47,348 bases of DNA. Source: CAZUCE01 sp964619265. GTDB taxonomy: Bacteria > Planctomycetota > UBA1135 > GCA-002686595. The translations under genes were made by a program, and so were the position numbers. This document shows, in pieces, positions 1 through 7,765 of the stretch. Location of the stretch: the NCBI GenBank assembly GCA_964619265.1, contig CAZUCE010000034.1, positions 1 to 47,348 on the forward strand. Direction: 5' to 3'. The notes under the pieces are model-generated. The model was not told the DNA's origin and ran no database searches. It saw nothing but the letters and a program-made list of their open reading frames with translations. Position 1 is the first letter of the stretch, and every line of letters starts with the position of its first letter.

Positions 1-8
1 GCACCGTA

Positions 9-1550
9 TTACCGATCTAGCTTGGGTTGGGTTAGGGCGTCGGCTTGGGTGTTTGCGTAGGTGTTCCAGAGGGAGCGGCGGGCCTGGGTGCGGCCTGTGC
101 CGGCCAGCTCGAGTTCGACGATGTGCCACTCGTGGATGCTGTGCACGCCTAGCGCAAAGAAGGTCGGGCCCAATTCGGTCCATGGGAAGTCCGCGACGTC
201 GTGCTCGAACGCATCTAACTCGAGCGCTCCGCTCGAACTACCCTCGAGCTTGAATCGGGCGCCACTCGAGGTCAGCTCGAGCTCGTAGAGGACGCCGGAG
301 TGCAACAAACCCGGGGGGTCGTGCAGGGCCCAGGGTCGAATTCCTCCTGCGCCGGGCACGAGCTGCAGCACGTCGCGTCCGATGGCCATCACTCCGTTTC
401 CGGTTTTGGGCTCGAATAGACCCGGCGCGAAGAAGCCCAAGTTGGCGTCGGATTTGATTTGGACACGAAACCTCAAACGTACGTGCGCGTGCGAGTCCAA
501 CCGGAGGGAATGAACCAGCCCGGTCTGACCGGATAGAACGATGCCCGTGGGAGTGTTCTTGCGCAATGGCTCGGGGCTCGCCGGATACTCCTCCCGGCCT
601 AGAATCTCCTCGCAGCGAGATGGGTCGGTCACAAACTCGGCCTGGCTCGCGGCATCGGTCAGGTCATACAAGATCGCGAAACGATCCTTGCCTTGTTCGC
701 TCCACTCGCCTGCGGTCAACTCGGAGGCGGGCAAGGTCTCCGCAAGTTCTGTGTATTCGCGTCGCGCAAGCTCCCGCCACCAGTCGCGGCGGGATTCAAG
801 ACGCGGGTCTTCCGCGAAGATTGGGCTAAAGGTCGAAAGCAACTCGATCCGAGCCTGGTGGACGGCTTGCAACTCACCGCTTCGAGCGGAGCGTAAGCTC
901 CGGAGCTGCGCCAAGGTCTGCCCGAAGACCCGTTCTGGCTCAAGCGACTCAAGCCACACCGCGAAGCCTGCGCTCGCGAGATCCGACCGCCGGAACTTGC
1001 GTTGCCAGCTCTTGGATCGCGCGAGGAACCCCATCAAACCTAGGACTGCGGGGTCCGCCTTGGGTACACCGCCGCGCTTGGAGCCGCTTGCTAGCAGTTC
1101 CGCGCTGAATTCGTTTTCTTCAAACTCAAACGGATCCGACTCGTCGCCACCCAGCGGGACGTAGAACCAAACGTCCTGTTCGCGGCGAACCAATTTGACC
1201 CACTGCTGCTCGCCGTCGTGCACGAATTGGACACGGTCGAGCCCCTCCAGGGCCTCCTCGAGGAGCTTGCGGCGCATCACCGAAAGTTCCTCCAACCAAC
1301 GACACAACTCGGCCCAACGTTCGCTTTCTTGTTCGGCGGCCAAGGCTGCGGGCGCGGCGAAATCTCCTAGGGCAGCACGCCCCAGAGCCAACGCTCGCGC
1401 TTCCTCCGCGTTCAACGGGTCGAGCCGAGCCAGTTCGAGGCCTTCGGATCCATCTTGGAACCATGCGGCAGAAGAGCTAGCAACGGTGGGGGGCGGGTTC
1501 TCGCCTGCGAGAGCGAGAGACACGATCAAGGCAAGGGCGAATCGGATCAT
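9..1550 (-). CDS. Secreted protein with C-terminal LamG-like beta-sandwich
   Basis: This 513-residue protein is of unknown function. The ATG at 1550 is chosen because it begins a clear signal peptide (MIRFALALIVSLALAG, then ENPPP); the open frame runs 32 codons further upstream but adds only non-hydrophobic sequence. The first ~330 residues are Glu/Arg/Leu-rich and probably helical. The last ~170 residues alternate beta-strand-like stretches (VRLRFRVQIKSDANLGFF, LYELELTSSGARFKLEG, WHIVELELAG), which looks like a concanavalin/LamG or DUF1080-type jelly roll. A similar pattern occurs in the insertion of the signal peptidase at 6198-7658. It is probably exported and may bind carbohydrate or another envelope ligand, which is inference. 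It is divergent from the lipoprotein gene at 1645 with 94 bp between them. Confidence 0.6.
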   Translation of the reverse strand: MIRFALALIVSLALAGENPPPTVASSSAAWFQDGSEGLELARLDPLNAEEARALALGRAALGDFAAPAALAAEQESERWAELCRWLEELSVMRRKLLEEALEGLDRVQFVHDGEQQWVKLVRREQDVWFYVPLGGDESDPFEFEENEFSAELLASGSKRGGVPKADPAVLGLMGFLARSKSWQRKFRRSDLASAGFAVWLESLEPERVFGQTLAQLRSLRSARSGELQAVHQARIELLSTFSPIFAEDPRLESRRDWWRELARREYTELAETLPASELTAGEWSEQGKDRFAILYDLTDAASQAEFVTDPSRCEEILGREEYPASPEPLRKNTPTGIVLSGQTGLVHSLRLDSHAHVRLRFRVQIKSDANLGFFAPGLFEPKTGNGVMAIGRDVLQLVPGAGGIRPWALHDPPGLLHSGVLYELELTSSGARFKLEGSSSGALELDAFEHDVADFPWTELGPTFFALGVHSIHEWHIVELELAGTGRTQARRSLWNTYANTQADALTQPKLDR

Positions 1551-1563
1551 CTTTACGTCAGAA

Positions 1564-1589
1564 TGTAGGTCGACAGAGTGTAGGTCGAC
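1564..1589. repeat. 11-bp direct repeat between divergent genes
   Basis: TGTAGGTCGAC occurs at 1564-1574 and again at 1579-1589, a 15-bp period. Each copy contains the palindrome GTCGAC. It lies 14 bp upstream of the minus-strand gene start and 56 bp upstream of the plus-strand gene, so an operator role is possible. Confidence 0.4.
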
Positions 1590-1644
1590 GGGCCCTAGAT
1601 CGCTGCGGCTTGGCCAACCCCCGCGCCCCTGGCATGCTAAGCCC

Positions 1645-2910
1645 ATGGTTCGCTCGCTGATTCACCTCCTGCTCACCGTCCTTTTCTCCGCCTGCGCTTC
1701 CCCGCAGCCGATCGAAATCGCACATCTCTCGGCCAGCGACCTGTTCGGTGCGGAACAGGTCGAATTGACCTGGACCTACGGTTCGCAGGAACAACGTTGG
1801 AGCTCGCACGCCGCGCACGCAGACGGGCGCCTGGAATTGGTCCGCACCGTGCAGGGTCGTCTGGCACCTGAGCGATTCGAGGGTCAGCTCGACCTCGACG
1901 AGACCACCGGGCGCGCGCGGGTGGCCGGCCAGCTATGGATCGACGGACAAGCCCGCGAGCTCGAAGGCGAACTGGTCGCCGGGGTCCTTCAGCTCACGGG
2001 CGACTCGACGAAATTGCTCGGACAGCGCGCAGCGGCGGATGCCAAGGCCCGCACCTACAACGGCTTGCCCCTCGAGATCTTCGCAACCCTCGAAGCCTCG
2101 TTCCACGACGCGCGCGCTCTGGAGCTGACTCCGGCCGTGCGTTTCAAGGAAGAGCTTCGCACCCGCTTCCCCGAGGTCACCGACGACCTCGAGCTGCTCG
2201 CCGCGTTCGAACTGGCCACGATGAACTGGAGCGAGGGACAGCTGACTCTCCACCGGCGCACGCCGGCCTCCCCCACCCCAGCCACCTCGGAGATCGATCA
2301 ACGCCTCATCGCGCCGAGCTGGATCCTGCTCGACCCCAGTTCGCCCGGCGCCAGCCCCGCTGACCTGGCTCCCGCCCTCGAGAGCCTCCCGGTCGACACC
2401 GAACGACTCGTCATCGACCTACGCGACACCGGCCGATCCGACCTGGCCCTGCTGGGCTTCGCCGCTTGGCTCGGACTGGGGCCGGAGGAACTCGGAGTCT
2501 GGTCCGCTGGCGCCCTCTATCGCGACGGCGCCACCCCCGACGACTCGGCTCCGATCCCTGTCCTAGCCCTCGAAGAGTTCTTGCAACGACCCGGCGCTGC
2601 GCTGCCCGGCCGATTCCGCATCGACCCCGGCCCCCGCAAAGCCCGGCTCGAAGCCGACCTCGTCTTCATTCTGGACGAATCCACCGGCGTGGGCGCGACG
2701 GTCCTGGCAGCCGCGGCGGTCCACGCTGGGCGTGCCTCCTGGTTCGGCGCCTTGCCCCCGGCCGCCGGCCTGCTCTACCAGCGCACCGAACTCTCAGACA
2801 ACTTCGATCTGTGGTTGCCGGTCGCCCGCCACCGCCATGGCGACGGGCGCGAAACCGGCGAGATCCAAATTCCGATCGATCCCAACGTGGCCGAAGCGCT
2901 CACCCCCTGA
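1645..2910 (+). CDS. Lipoprotein with S41-protease-like C-terminal fold, probably inactive
   Basis: This 421-residue protein starts at ATG 1645 with a lipoprotein signal (MVRSLIHLLLTVLFSAC, lipobox FSAC). The C-terminal half follows the tail-specific protease (S41) pattern: LVIDLRDTGRSDLALLGFAAWL matches the conserved IDLRxNxGG strand and helix, and VFILDESTGVGATVLAAAAVHAGRAS matches the region that normally carries the catalytic serine (family pattern GTASASE). Here that block reads STGVGAT, with no serine at the expected positions, so proteolysis is unlikely. The N-terminal half (LELVRTVQGRLAPERFEG and following) looks like a beta-rich domain. It precedes rph by 110 bp on the same strand. 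The S41 relationship is a by-eye assignment. Confidence 0.6.
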   Translation: MVRSLIHLLLTVLFSACASPQPIEIAHLSASDLFGAEQVELTWTYGSQEQRWSSHAAHADGRLELVRTVQGRLAPERFEGQLDLDETTGRARVAGQLWIDGQARELEGELVAGVLQLTGDSTKLLGQRAAADAKARTYNGLPLEIFATLEASFHDARALELTPAVRFKEELRTRFPEVTDDLELLAAFELATMNWSEGQLTLHRRTPASPTPATSEIDQRLIAPSWILLDPSSPGASPADLAPALESLPVDTERLVIDLRDTGRSDLALLGFAAWLGLGPEELGVWSAGALYRDGATPDDSAPIPVLALEEFLQRPGAALPGRFRIDPGPRKARLEADLVFILDESTGVGATVLAAAAVHAGRASWFGALPPAAGLLYQRTELSDNFDLWLPVARHRHGDGRETGEIQIPIDPNVAEALTP

Positions 2911-3020
2911 GCCCAGCCCGCGGACCCATCGAGCGACCGATCCGTCGTTGGCGGAACCGATCCCCTCTGCCCCCCGGAGACCTATACTGCGCGGCTCGCT
3001 CTCCCCCGACGAACTCTCCT

Positions 3021-3737
3021 ATGAACCGCTCCTTCGACCGCGCCCCCTCCGACCCGCGGCCGATGCGCTTCGAGCGCAACTTCCTCAAGCACGTGCCCGG
3101 CTCGGTCCTGGCTTCCTTCGGCGACACCCGCGTGCTGTGCACCGCCACGGTCCAGGACGGGGTCCCGCCCTTCCTCCAGGGCAAGGGCAAGGGCTGGTTG
3201 ACGGCCGAGTACTCGATGCTCCCGGCCTCGACCTCTAGCCGCAAGTCGCGCGATCGCGCCGGCAAGGTCGACGGTCGGTCGGTGGAGATTCAGCGGCTGA
3301 TCGGGCGCTCGCTGCGCGCGATCGTCGACACCAAGTTGCTGGGTGAGCGCACGGTGTGGCTTGACTGCGATGTGGTCCAAGCCGACGGCGGTACCCGCAC
3401 AACGGCTATTTCGGGCGCCTGGGTCGCGCTGTTTGATGCGCTGACCGCCCTTGATGAGAAGCGCAAGCTCCGCGCCTGGCCGATCACCGCCCAACTTGGG
3501 GCGGTCTCGGTCGGCGTGGTCGACGACCAAGTCGTGTGCGATCTCGACTACAAGGAGGACAGCCGCGCCGCGGTTGACATGAACCTGGTCATGACCGACG
3601 CCGGCGAATTCGTCGAGGTCCAAGGCTCGGCCGAGGGCAAGACCTTCTCGCCCGAGCAGCTCCAGGAAATGCTGGAACAGGGCCGGACGGCCATCGACGG
3701 CATCTTTGCGGCCCAAAAAGCCGCCCTGGGGATCTAG
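3021..3737 (+). CDS. rph: Ribonuclease PH
   Basis: RNase PH is a phosphorolytic 3'-5' exoribonuclease that trims tRNA 3' ends and uses phosphate to release nucleoside diphosphates. The 238 residues match the usual family length. Family landmarks are present: RPMRFERNFLKHVPGSVLASFGDTRVLCTATV at the N-terminus, EYSMLPAST, the R-rich segment RSVEIQRLIGRSLRAIVD, DCDVVQADGGTRTTAISGAWVAL, and the phosphate-site region DLDYKEDS, ending with EVQGSAEGKTFS. ATG 3021 is the first start consistent with family length. It is followed 11 bp later by rdgB, the classic rph-rdgB pairing, and the run continues into lepA and lepB. Confidence 0.95.
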   Translation: MNRSFDRAPSDPRPMRFERNFLKHVPGSVLASFGDTRVLCTATVQDGVPPFLQGKGKGWLTAEYSMLPASTSSRKSRDRAGKVDGRSVEIQRLIGRSLRAIVDTKLLGERTVWLDCDVVQADGGTRTTAISGAWVALFDALTALDEKRKLRAWPITAQLGAVSVGVVDDQVVCDLDYKEDSRAAVDMNLVMTDAGEFVEVQGSAEGKTFSPEQLQEMLEQGRTAIDGIFAAQKAALGI

Positions 3738-3748
3738 GAGCGCCCGCC

Positions 3749-4384
3749 TTGACCCCGCAACGACTCACCTGGCTCTTGGCGAGCGGCAACGCCCACAAGC
3801 TCGAGGAGTTTCGCCGGCTGTTCGCACCGGCCGGGATCGAAATCCTGAGCCCCGCCGATGTAGGGGGGCTTCCGGAAGTCGACGAGACCGGCTCGACTTT
3901 CGTGGCCAACGCCACCCTAAAAGCGGCCTCCGCCGCCAAAGTCTCCGGACACTTCGCGCTGGCCGACGATTCGGGCCTGTGCGTGGACGCCCTCGACGGA
4001 GCCCCCGGAGTGCGCTCGGCACGCTTCGCCGGCCCGGATGCGGACGACGCGGCCAACCGAAAACAGCTCCTCGAGCGACTCGACGGCCTTCCAGCCGATC
4101 GCCGCTCCGCCCACTTCGTCTGCGCACTGGTCCTCGTCGCCCCCGGTGGACGCGTCGTGACTGAAGTCCTCGGCCGAACTCACGGACGGATCCTAGGAAC
4201 GGAGTGCGGCACGGGAGGCTTCGGCTACGATCCCCTCTTCCAATTCGACGAGCCGGCGGACCCCGCGAGCGGGCGCAGCTTCGCCGAGCTGGCCCCGGCC
4301 GACAAGGACCGGGTGAGCCACCGCGGGCGAGCGCTCGAGGACCTGCTCAAAAGCCTCCCGCAACTCGATCTCGGCGCCAACTGA
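3749..4384 (+). CDS. rdgB: dITP/XTP pyrophosphatase (Ham1/RdgB family)
   Basis: This enzyme hydrolyses non-canonical purine triphosphates (XTP, dITP, ITP) to monophosphates and so keeps them out of DNA and RNA. The 211-residue protein shows the family hallmarks: LLASGNAHKLEEF at the N-terminus, ETGSTFVANATLKA, the catalytic ADDSGLCVDALDGAPGVRSARFAG block, GTGGFGYDPLF, and SFAEL...DKDRVSHRGRAL near the end. The start appears to be TTG 3749, because the family N-terminus begins there and no closer ATG exists. A GGAG overlapping the end of rph (around 3737-3740) could serve as ribosome binding site, so coupling to rph is likely. Confidence 0.95.
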   Translation: MTPQRLTWLLASGNAHKLEEFRRLFAPAGIEILSPADVGGLPEVDETGSTFVANATLKAASAAKVSGHFALADDSGLCVDALDGAPGVRSARFAGPDADDAANRKQLLERLDGLPADRRSAHFVCALVLVAPGGRVVTEVLGRTHGRILGTECGTGGFGYDPLFQFDEPADPASGRSFAELAPADKDRVSHRGRALEDLLKSLPQLDLGAN

Positions 4385-4397
4385 TTCGCGCCTACCC

Positions 4398-6194
4398 GTG
4401 GACCCCAAGAACATCCGCAACTTCTCCATCATCGCGCACATCGACCACGGGAAATCCACCCTGGCCGATCGCATGCTCGAGGTCACGGGAACGATCGACA
4501 AGCGCAAGATGCGCGCTCAGCTCCTGGACAACATGGAGCTCGAACGCGAACGCGGCATCACAATCAAAGCCAGCGCGGTCACCGTCTATCACGAAAAGGA
4601 TGGCGAGGAGTATCAGCTCAACCTGATCGACACGCCCGGGCACGTGGACTTCAACTACGAAGTAGAGAAGAGCCTCCAAGCTTGCGAGGGTGCCCTGCTG
4701 CTCGTCGACGCTTCCCAGGGCGTCGAAGCCCAGACCGTCGCCAACGCCTACCTCGCCCTGGAGGCTGACCTTGAAATTTTGCCGGTCCTCAACAAGATCG
4801 ACCTCCCCCACGCGCGACCCGACGAGATCTCCGAGGAGATCGAGAACAGCCTGGGACTCGACGCAACCGACGCGGCCCACGTTTCCGCAAAGTCTGGCTC
4901 CGGCGTCGCCGAACTGCTCGATCGCATCGTCGATCAAGTCCCCTCCCCTCCGGGCGACCCCGGCGCGTCCCTGCGCGCGCTGATCTTCGATGCCGTGTAC
5001 GACGAGTACCGCGGCATCATCGTGTACCTGCGAATCGTAGAGGGCACGATACGCGAGGGCACCAAGGTCTACATGATCGGCACCGACAAGGTGTACGACG
5101 CGATCGAAATCGGGCGATTCAACCCGAAGATGGTTCGCACCAAGGAGCTCGGCGCGGGCGAGGTCGGCTACTTCATCTCGAACATCAAGCAGCTCGGCGA
5201 TGTGCGCGTGGGCGACACGGTGACTCTGCACAAGGGGCCCAAGGTCGAGATGCTCCCCGGATACAAGCCGGCGTCGCACATGGTGTACGCCGACTTCTAT
5301 CCCACAAACAACGGGGATTTCGAAGCACTGCGCGAAGCGCTTGGGACACTCCAGCTCTCCGATTCGAGCCTCGACTTCGCGCCGGTCACCTCCGACGCCC
5401 TCGGCTTCGGCTTCCGCTGCGGCTTCCTTGGCCTGCTGCACATGGACATCATCCAGCAGCGGCTCGAGCGCGAGCACGACCTGGACTTGATTCAGACCGC
5501 GCCGACGGTGACCTACAGAATTCGCCTGGCAGACGGCACCGAGCACGAGATCCACTCCCCAGGCCAACTGCCTGACCCGGACAAGTTCGAGGAGATCCTC
5601 GAACCGATTGCGCGCGTCACGATTATGGTCCCGACCGATCACGTGGGCACTGTGATGCAAATCTCTGCGGACCACCGCGGGCGCTACATTCGCCAGGAAA
5701 ATCTGTCGGCCACGCGAATGCAGCTCACCTACGACATCCCGATGGCCGAGATCATCTACGACTTCTACGACAAGCTGAAGTCCTCGACACGCGGATTCGG
5801 CACCATGAACTACGAGCTGCGCGGTTACGAGTCAGACGCGCTCGTCAAACTGCGCGTGCTGGTCAACAACGCCGACGTCGACGCTCTGTCTTCGATCGTC
5901 CACAAGGACCAAGCCGAGCACCGCGGCCGCTCGGCAATCAAGAAGCTCCGCAAGGAGATCCCGCGACACATGTTCGAGATTCCGATTCAAGCGGCAGTCG
6001 GCGGACGGATCATTGCGCGCGAGACGATTCGCGCCATGCGCAAGGATGTGACCGCCAAGTGCTACGGCGGCGACATCACCCGGAAACGAAAGCTGCTCGA
6101 AAAACAAAAGGCCGGCAAGCGCCGCATGCGTTCGGTCGGCAACGTGGACATCCCCCAAAAGGCCTTCCTCGCCGTGCTCGGCGGGGACGAATGA
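4398..6194 (+). CDS. lepA: Elongation factor 4 (LepA), ribosome back-translocase GTPase
   Basis: LepA is a GTPase that acts on stalled or assembling ribosomes. The 598 residues match family length exactly. G-domain motifs are present: IAHIDHGKST (G1), RERGITI (G2 region), DTPGHVDF (G3) and NKIDLP (G4). The LepA-specific C-terminal region includes CYGGDITRKRKLLEKQKAGKRRMR, which distinguishes it from EF-G. The start is GTG 4398 (MDPKNIRNFSIIAHI), 13 bp after the rdgB stop. The signal peptidase gene begins 3 bp after its stop; lepA-lepB adjacency is the well-known arrangement that gave lepA its name. Confidence 0.97.
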   Translation: MDPKNIRNFSIIAHIDHGKSTLADRMLEVTGTIDKRKMRAQLLDNMELERERGITIKASAVTVYHEKDGEEYQLNLIDTPGHVDFNYEVEKSLQACEGALLLVDASQGVEAQTVANAYLALEADLEILPVLNKIDLPHARPDEISEEIENSLGLDATDAAHVSAKSGSGVAELLDRIVDQVPSPPGDPGASLRALIFDAVYDEYRGIIVYLRIVEGTIREGTKVYMIGTDKVYDAIEIGRFNPKMVRTKELGAGEVGYFISNIKQLGDVRVGDTVTLHKGPKVEMLPGYKPASHMVYADFYPTNNGDFEALREALGTLQLSDSSLDFAPVTSDALGFGFRCGFLGLLHMDIIQQRLEREHDLDLIQTAPTVTYRIRLADGTEHEIHSPGQLPDPDKFEEILEPIARVTIMVPTDHVGTVMQISADHRGRYIRQENLSATRMQLTYDIPMAEIIYDFYDKLKSSTRGFGTMNYELRGYESDALVKLRVLVNNADVDALSSIVHKDQAEHRGRSAIKKLRKEIPRHMFEIPIQAAVGGRIIARETIRAMRKDVTAKCYGGDITRKRKLLEKQKAGKRRMRSVGNVDIPQKAFLAVLGGDE

Positions 6195-6197
6195 CCC

Positions 6198-7658
6198 ATG
6201 AGAACCGAACAAGATTCTTCGACGGCCCTGGGCAACACCGAGCCACGGTCCCCCAGGCCCTGGCGCGACAACATCGAGGTGCTCACGATGTCGATCGTGC
6301 TCGCGCTGCTGCTCAAGGCGTTCATCGTCGAGGCCTACAAGATCCCCACCGGATCGATGCAGCCGACCCTGATGGGACTTTCGGCCGGCCCAGGAGTGCC
6401 AAACGGCCTGCGGGTCTCCGACCGGATCCTGGTCGACAAGTTCACGCCCCACCTGGCGGACCCGCGGCGTTTCGAGGTTGCGGTCTTCAAATACCCTCTC
6501 GACCGCTCGAAGAATTTCGTCAAGCGCATCTGCGGCATGCCCGGCGAGCTGTTCCGCATCCAAAATGGGGACCTTTGGCGCCGCGACAACGACAGCCAAC
6601 CCTGGGAGATCATCCGGCGCCCCGACGGCGTGATGCGTGACATTTGGAAGAACCTCGACCTGCTGGACACCACGTCGCGCGCTTGGACGACCACTTCCGG
6701 CGGCGATGGGTGGCAAGTGGAGCCGCGTGAAATCGTGGCCAGCGGCGACGGCCGCGCCCGCTACGGAGTCCAGGACGCACCGATTCTCGACCGTTACTAC
6801 CACGGCTATCCCGACTCTCTACGCAAGCAGCTAAACCAGCTCCACCCCCGCGAAACGAACCAGCGCGTGGGCGATCTGCGTTTGACCGGCAAGCTAGAAG
6901 CGACCGCCGGTTGCGAGGAAGTCGTCCTCGAATTGTCCGAAGGAACCGCCACCTACCGCTTCGTTTTGCCCGGTCCCGCTGGAGTTGGTTCGGCCCGCGT
7001 GCTCATCGAGTCGACCGAAGCCGACAGGCAACCGCGCGAAGTCTCCGCTGGTGACGTCCGCCTGCCCGCGAACAAGAGCCTGCGCTTCCGCGTCCACAAC
7101 CTCGACGATCAGCTGCGGTTCGAGCTGGACGGTGACATCCTCGCCGAAGTCGACGTCGACCCTCAGGCCTACCCCGACTCGCGCATCCACGTCGAACAGC
7201 GCGGCGAAGGCGCCCGCTTTTCGGACCTGAGAGTCCAACGGGACATCCACTACACGACCGGTTCCAAGAACGCCGAGTACGCAATCCCCGAAGGGCACTA
7301 CCTGATGCTCGGGGACAACACCCAAGACTCGAGCGACAGTCGCGAGTGGACTTACTCGCGTTACGCCCTCGAAGACGGCACCGAATTGCAGGGCAACTTC
7401 CGCCAAACCCAAAACCCCTTCCGCGATGGGCCTGTCACTTGGCTCGAAGACGAATGGGGCGAGCGCCACGCGCTATCGGTTGAAGGCACGCCGCGCCTCG
7501 GCTCACGCCCGGAAGGCCTGGAGCCGTTGACCGCCCGCGCCTTGACCCCTGAATCCGCGCCTTACGTGCCCCGGGAGCTGATCACAGGCCGCGCGATCGC
7601 CGTGTTCTGGCCGGTGAACCCCTTCAAGCAACTGATCCGCTTCAAGTGGATCCGCTGA
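6198..7658 (+). CDS. lepB: Signal peptidase I with two large insertions
   Basis: Type I signal peptidase (S26) cleaves signal peptides of exported proteins at the outer face of the inner membrane. A single N-terminal membrane segment (about residues 28-45) precedes box B, KIPTGSMQPTL, with nucleophile Ser53. Box D, FVKRICGMPGE, carries the general base Lys109. Box E, GDNTQDSSDSREW, starts near residue 372. The protein has 486 residues, far longer than typical bacterial enzymes. About 245 residues are inserted between boxes D and E, including a beta-rich segment (RLTGKLEATAGCEEVVLELSEG) resembling a LamG/jelly-roll domain. A second insertion of ~65 residues separates DSREW from the canonical continuation YVPRELITGRAIAVFWPV. 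The catalytic dyad is intact, so it is probably active. Confidence 0.93.
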   Translation: MRTEQDSSTALGNTEPRSPRPWRDNIEVLTMSIVLALLLKAFIVEAYKIPTGSMQPTLMGLSAGPGVPNGLRVSDRILVDKFTPHLADPRRFEVAVFKYPLDRSKNFVKRICGMPGELFRIQNGDLWRRDNDSQPWEIIRRPDGVMRDIWKNLDLLDTTSRAWTTTSGGDGWQVEPREIVASGDGRARYGVQDAPILDRYYHGYPDSLRKQLNQLHPRETNQRVGDLRLTGKLEATAGCEEVVLELSEGTATYRFVLPGPAGVGSARVLIESTEADRQPREVSAGDVRLPANKSLRFRVHNLDDQLRFELDGDILAEVDVDPQAYPDSRIHVEQRGEGARFSDLRVQRDIHYTTGSKNAEYAIPEGHYLMLGDNTQDSSDSREWTYSRYALEDGTELQGNFRQTQNPFRDGPVTWLEDEWGERHALSVEGTPRLGSRPEGLEPLTARALTPESAPYVPRELITGRAIAVFWPVNPFKQLIRFKWIR

Positions 7659-7675
7659 CAGAGCGGCTCGCTGGA

Positions 7676-7703
7676 GCGGGTGCCGCAGCCCGCGGCCATT
7701 TTT
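7676..7703 (+). terminator. Candidate intrinsic terminator after lepB
   Basis: GCGGGT (7676-7681) can pair with GCCCGC (7688-7693) around the loop GCCGCA, followed by GGCCA and five T residues ending at 7703. The stem is short, but the position, just after the lepB stop and before the next gene's ribosome binding site, is right. Confidence 0.45.
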
Positions 7704-7765
7704 GAAGATTCGCTAGATCCTGAGCAGGAGCACTTCGTTGGACGCCTCGACCGGAGGAAAGTCCT

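Noticed and set aside
4392..5675. Minus-strand open frame of 427 codons opposite lepA
   Set aside because: It is antisense to lepA, has no motifs and only low-complexity Val/Asp/Leu/Gly sequence.
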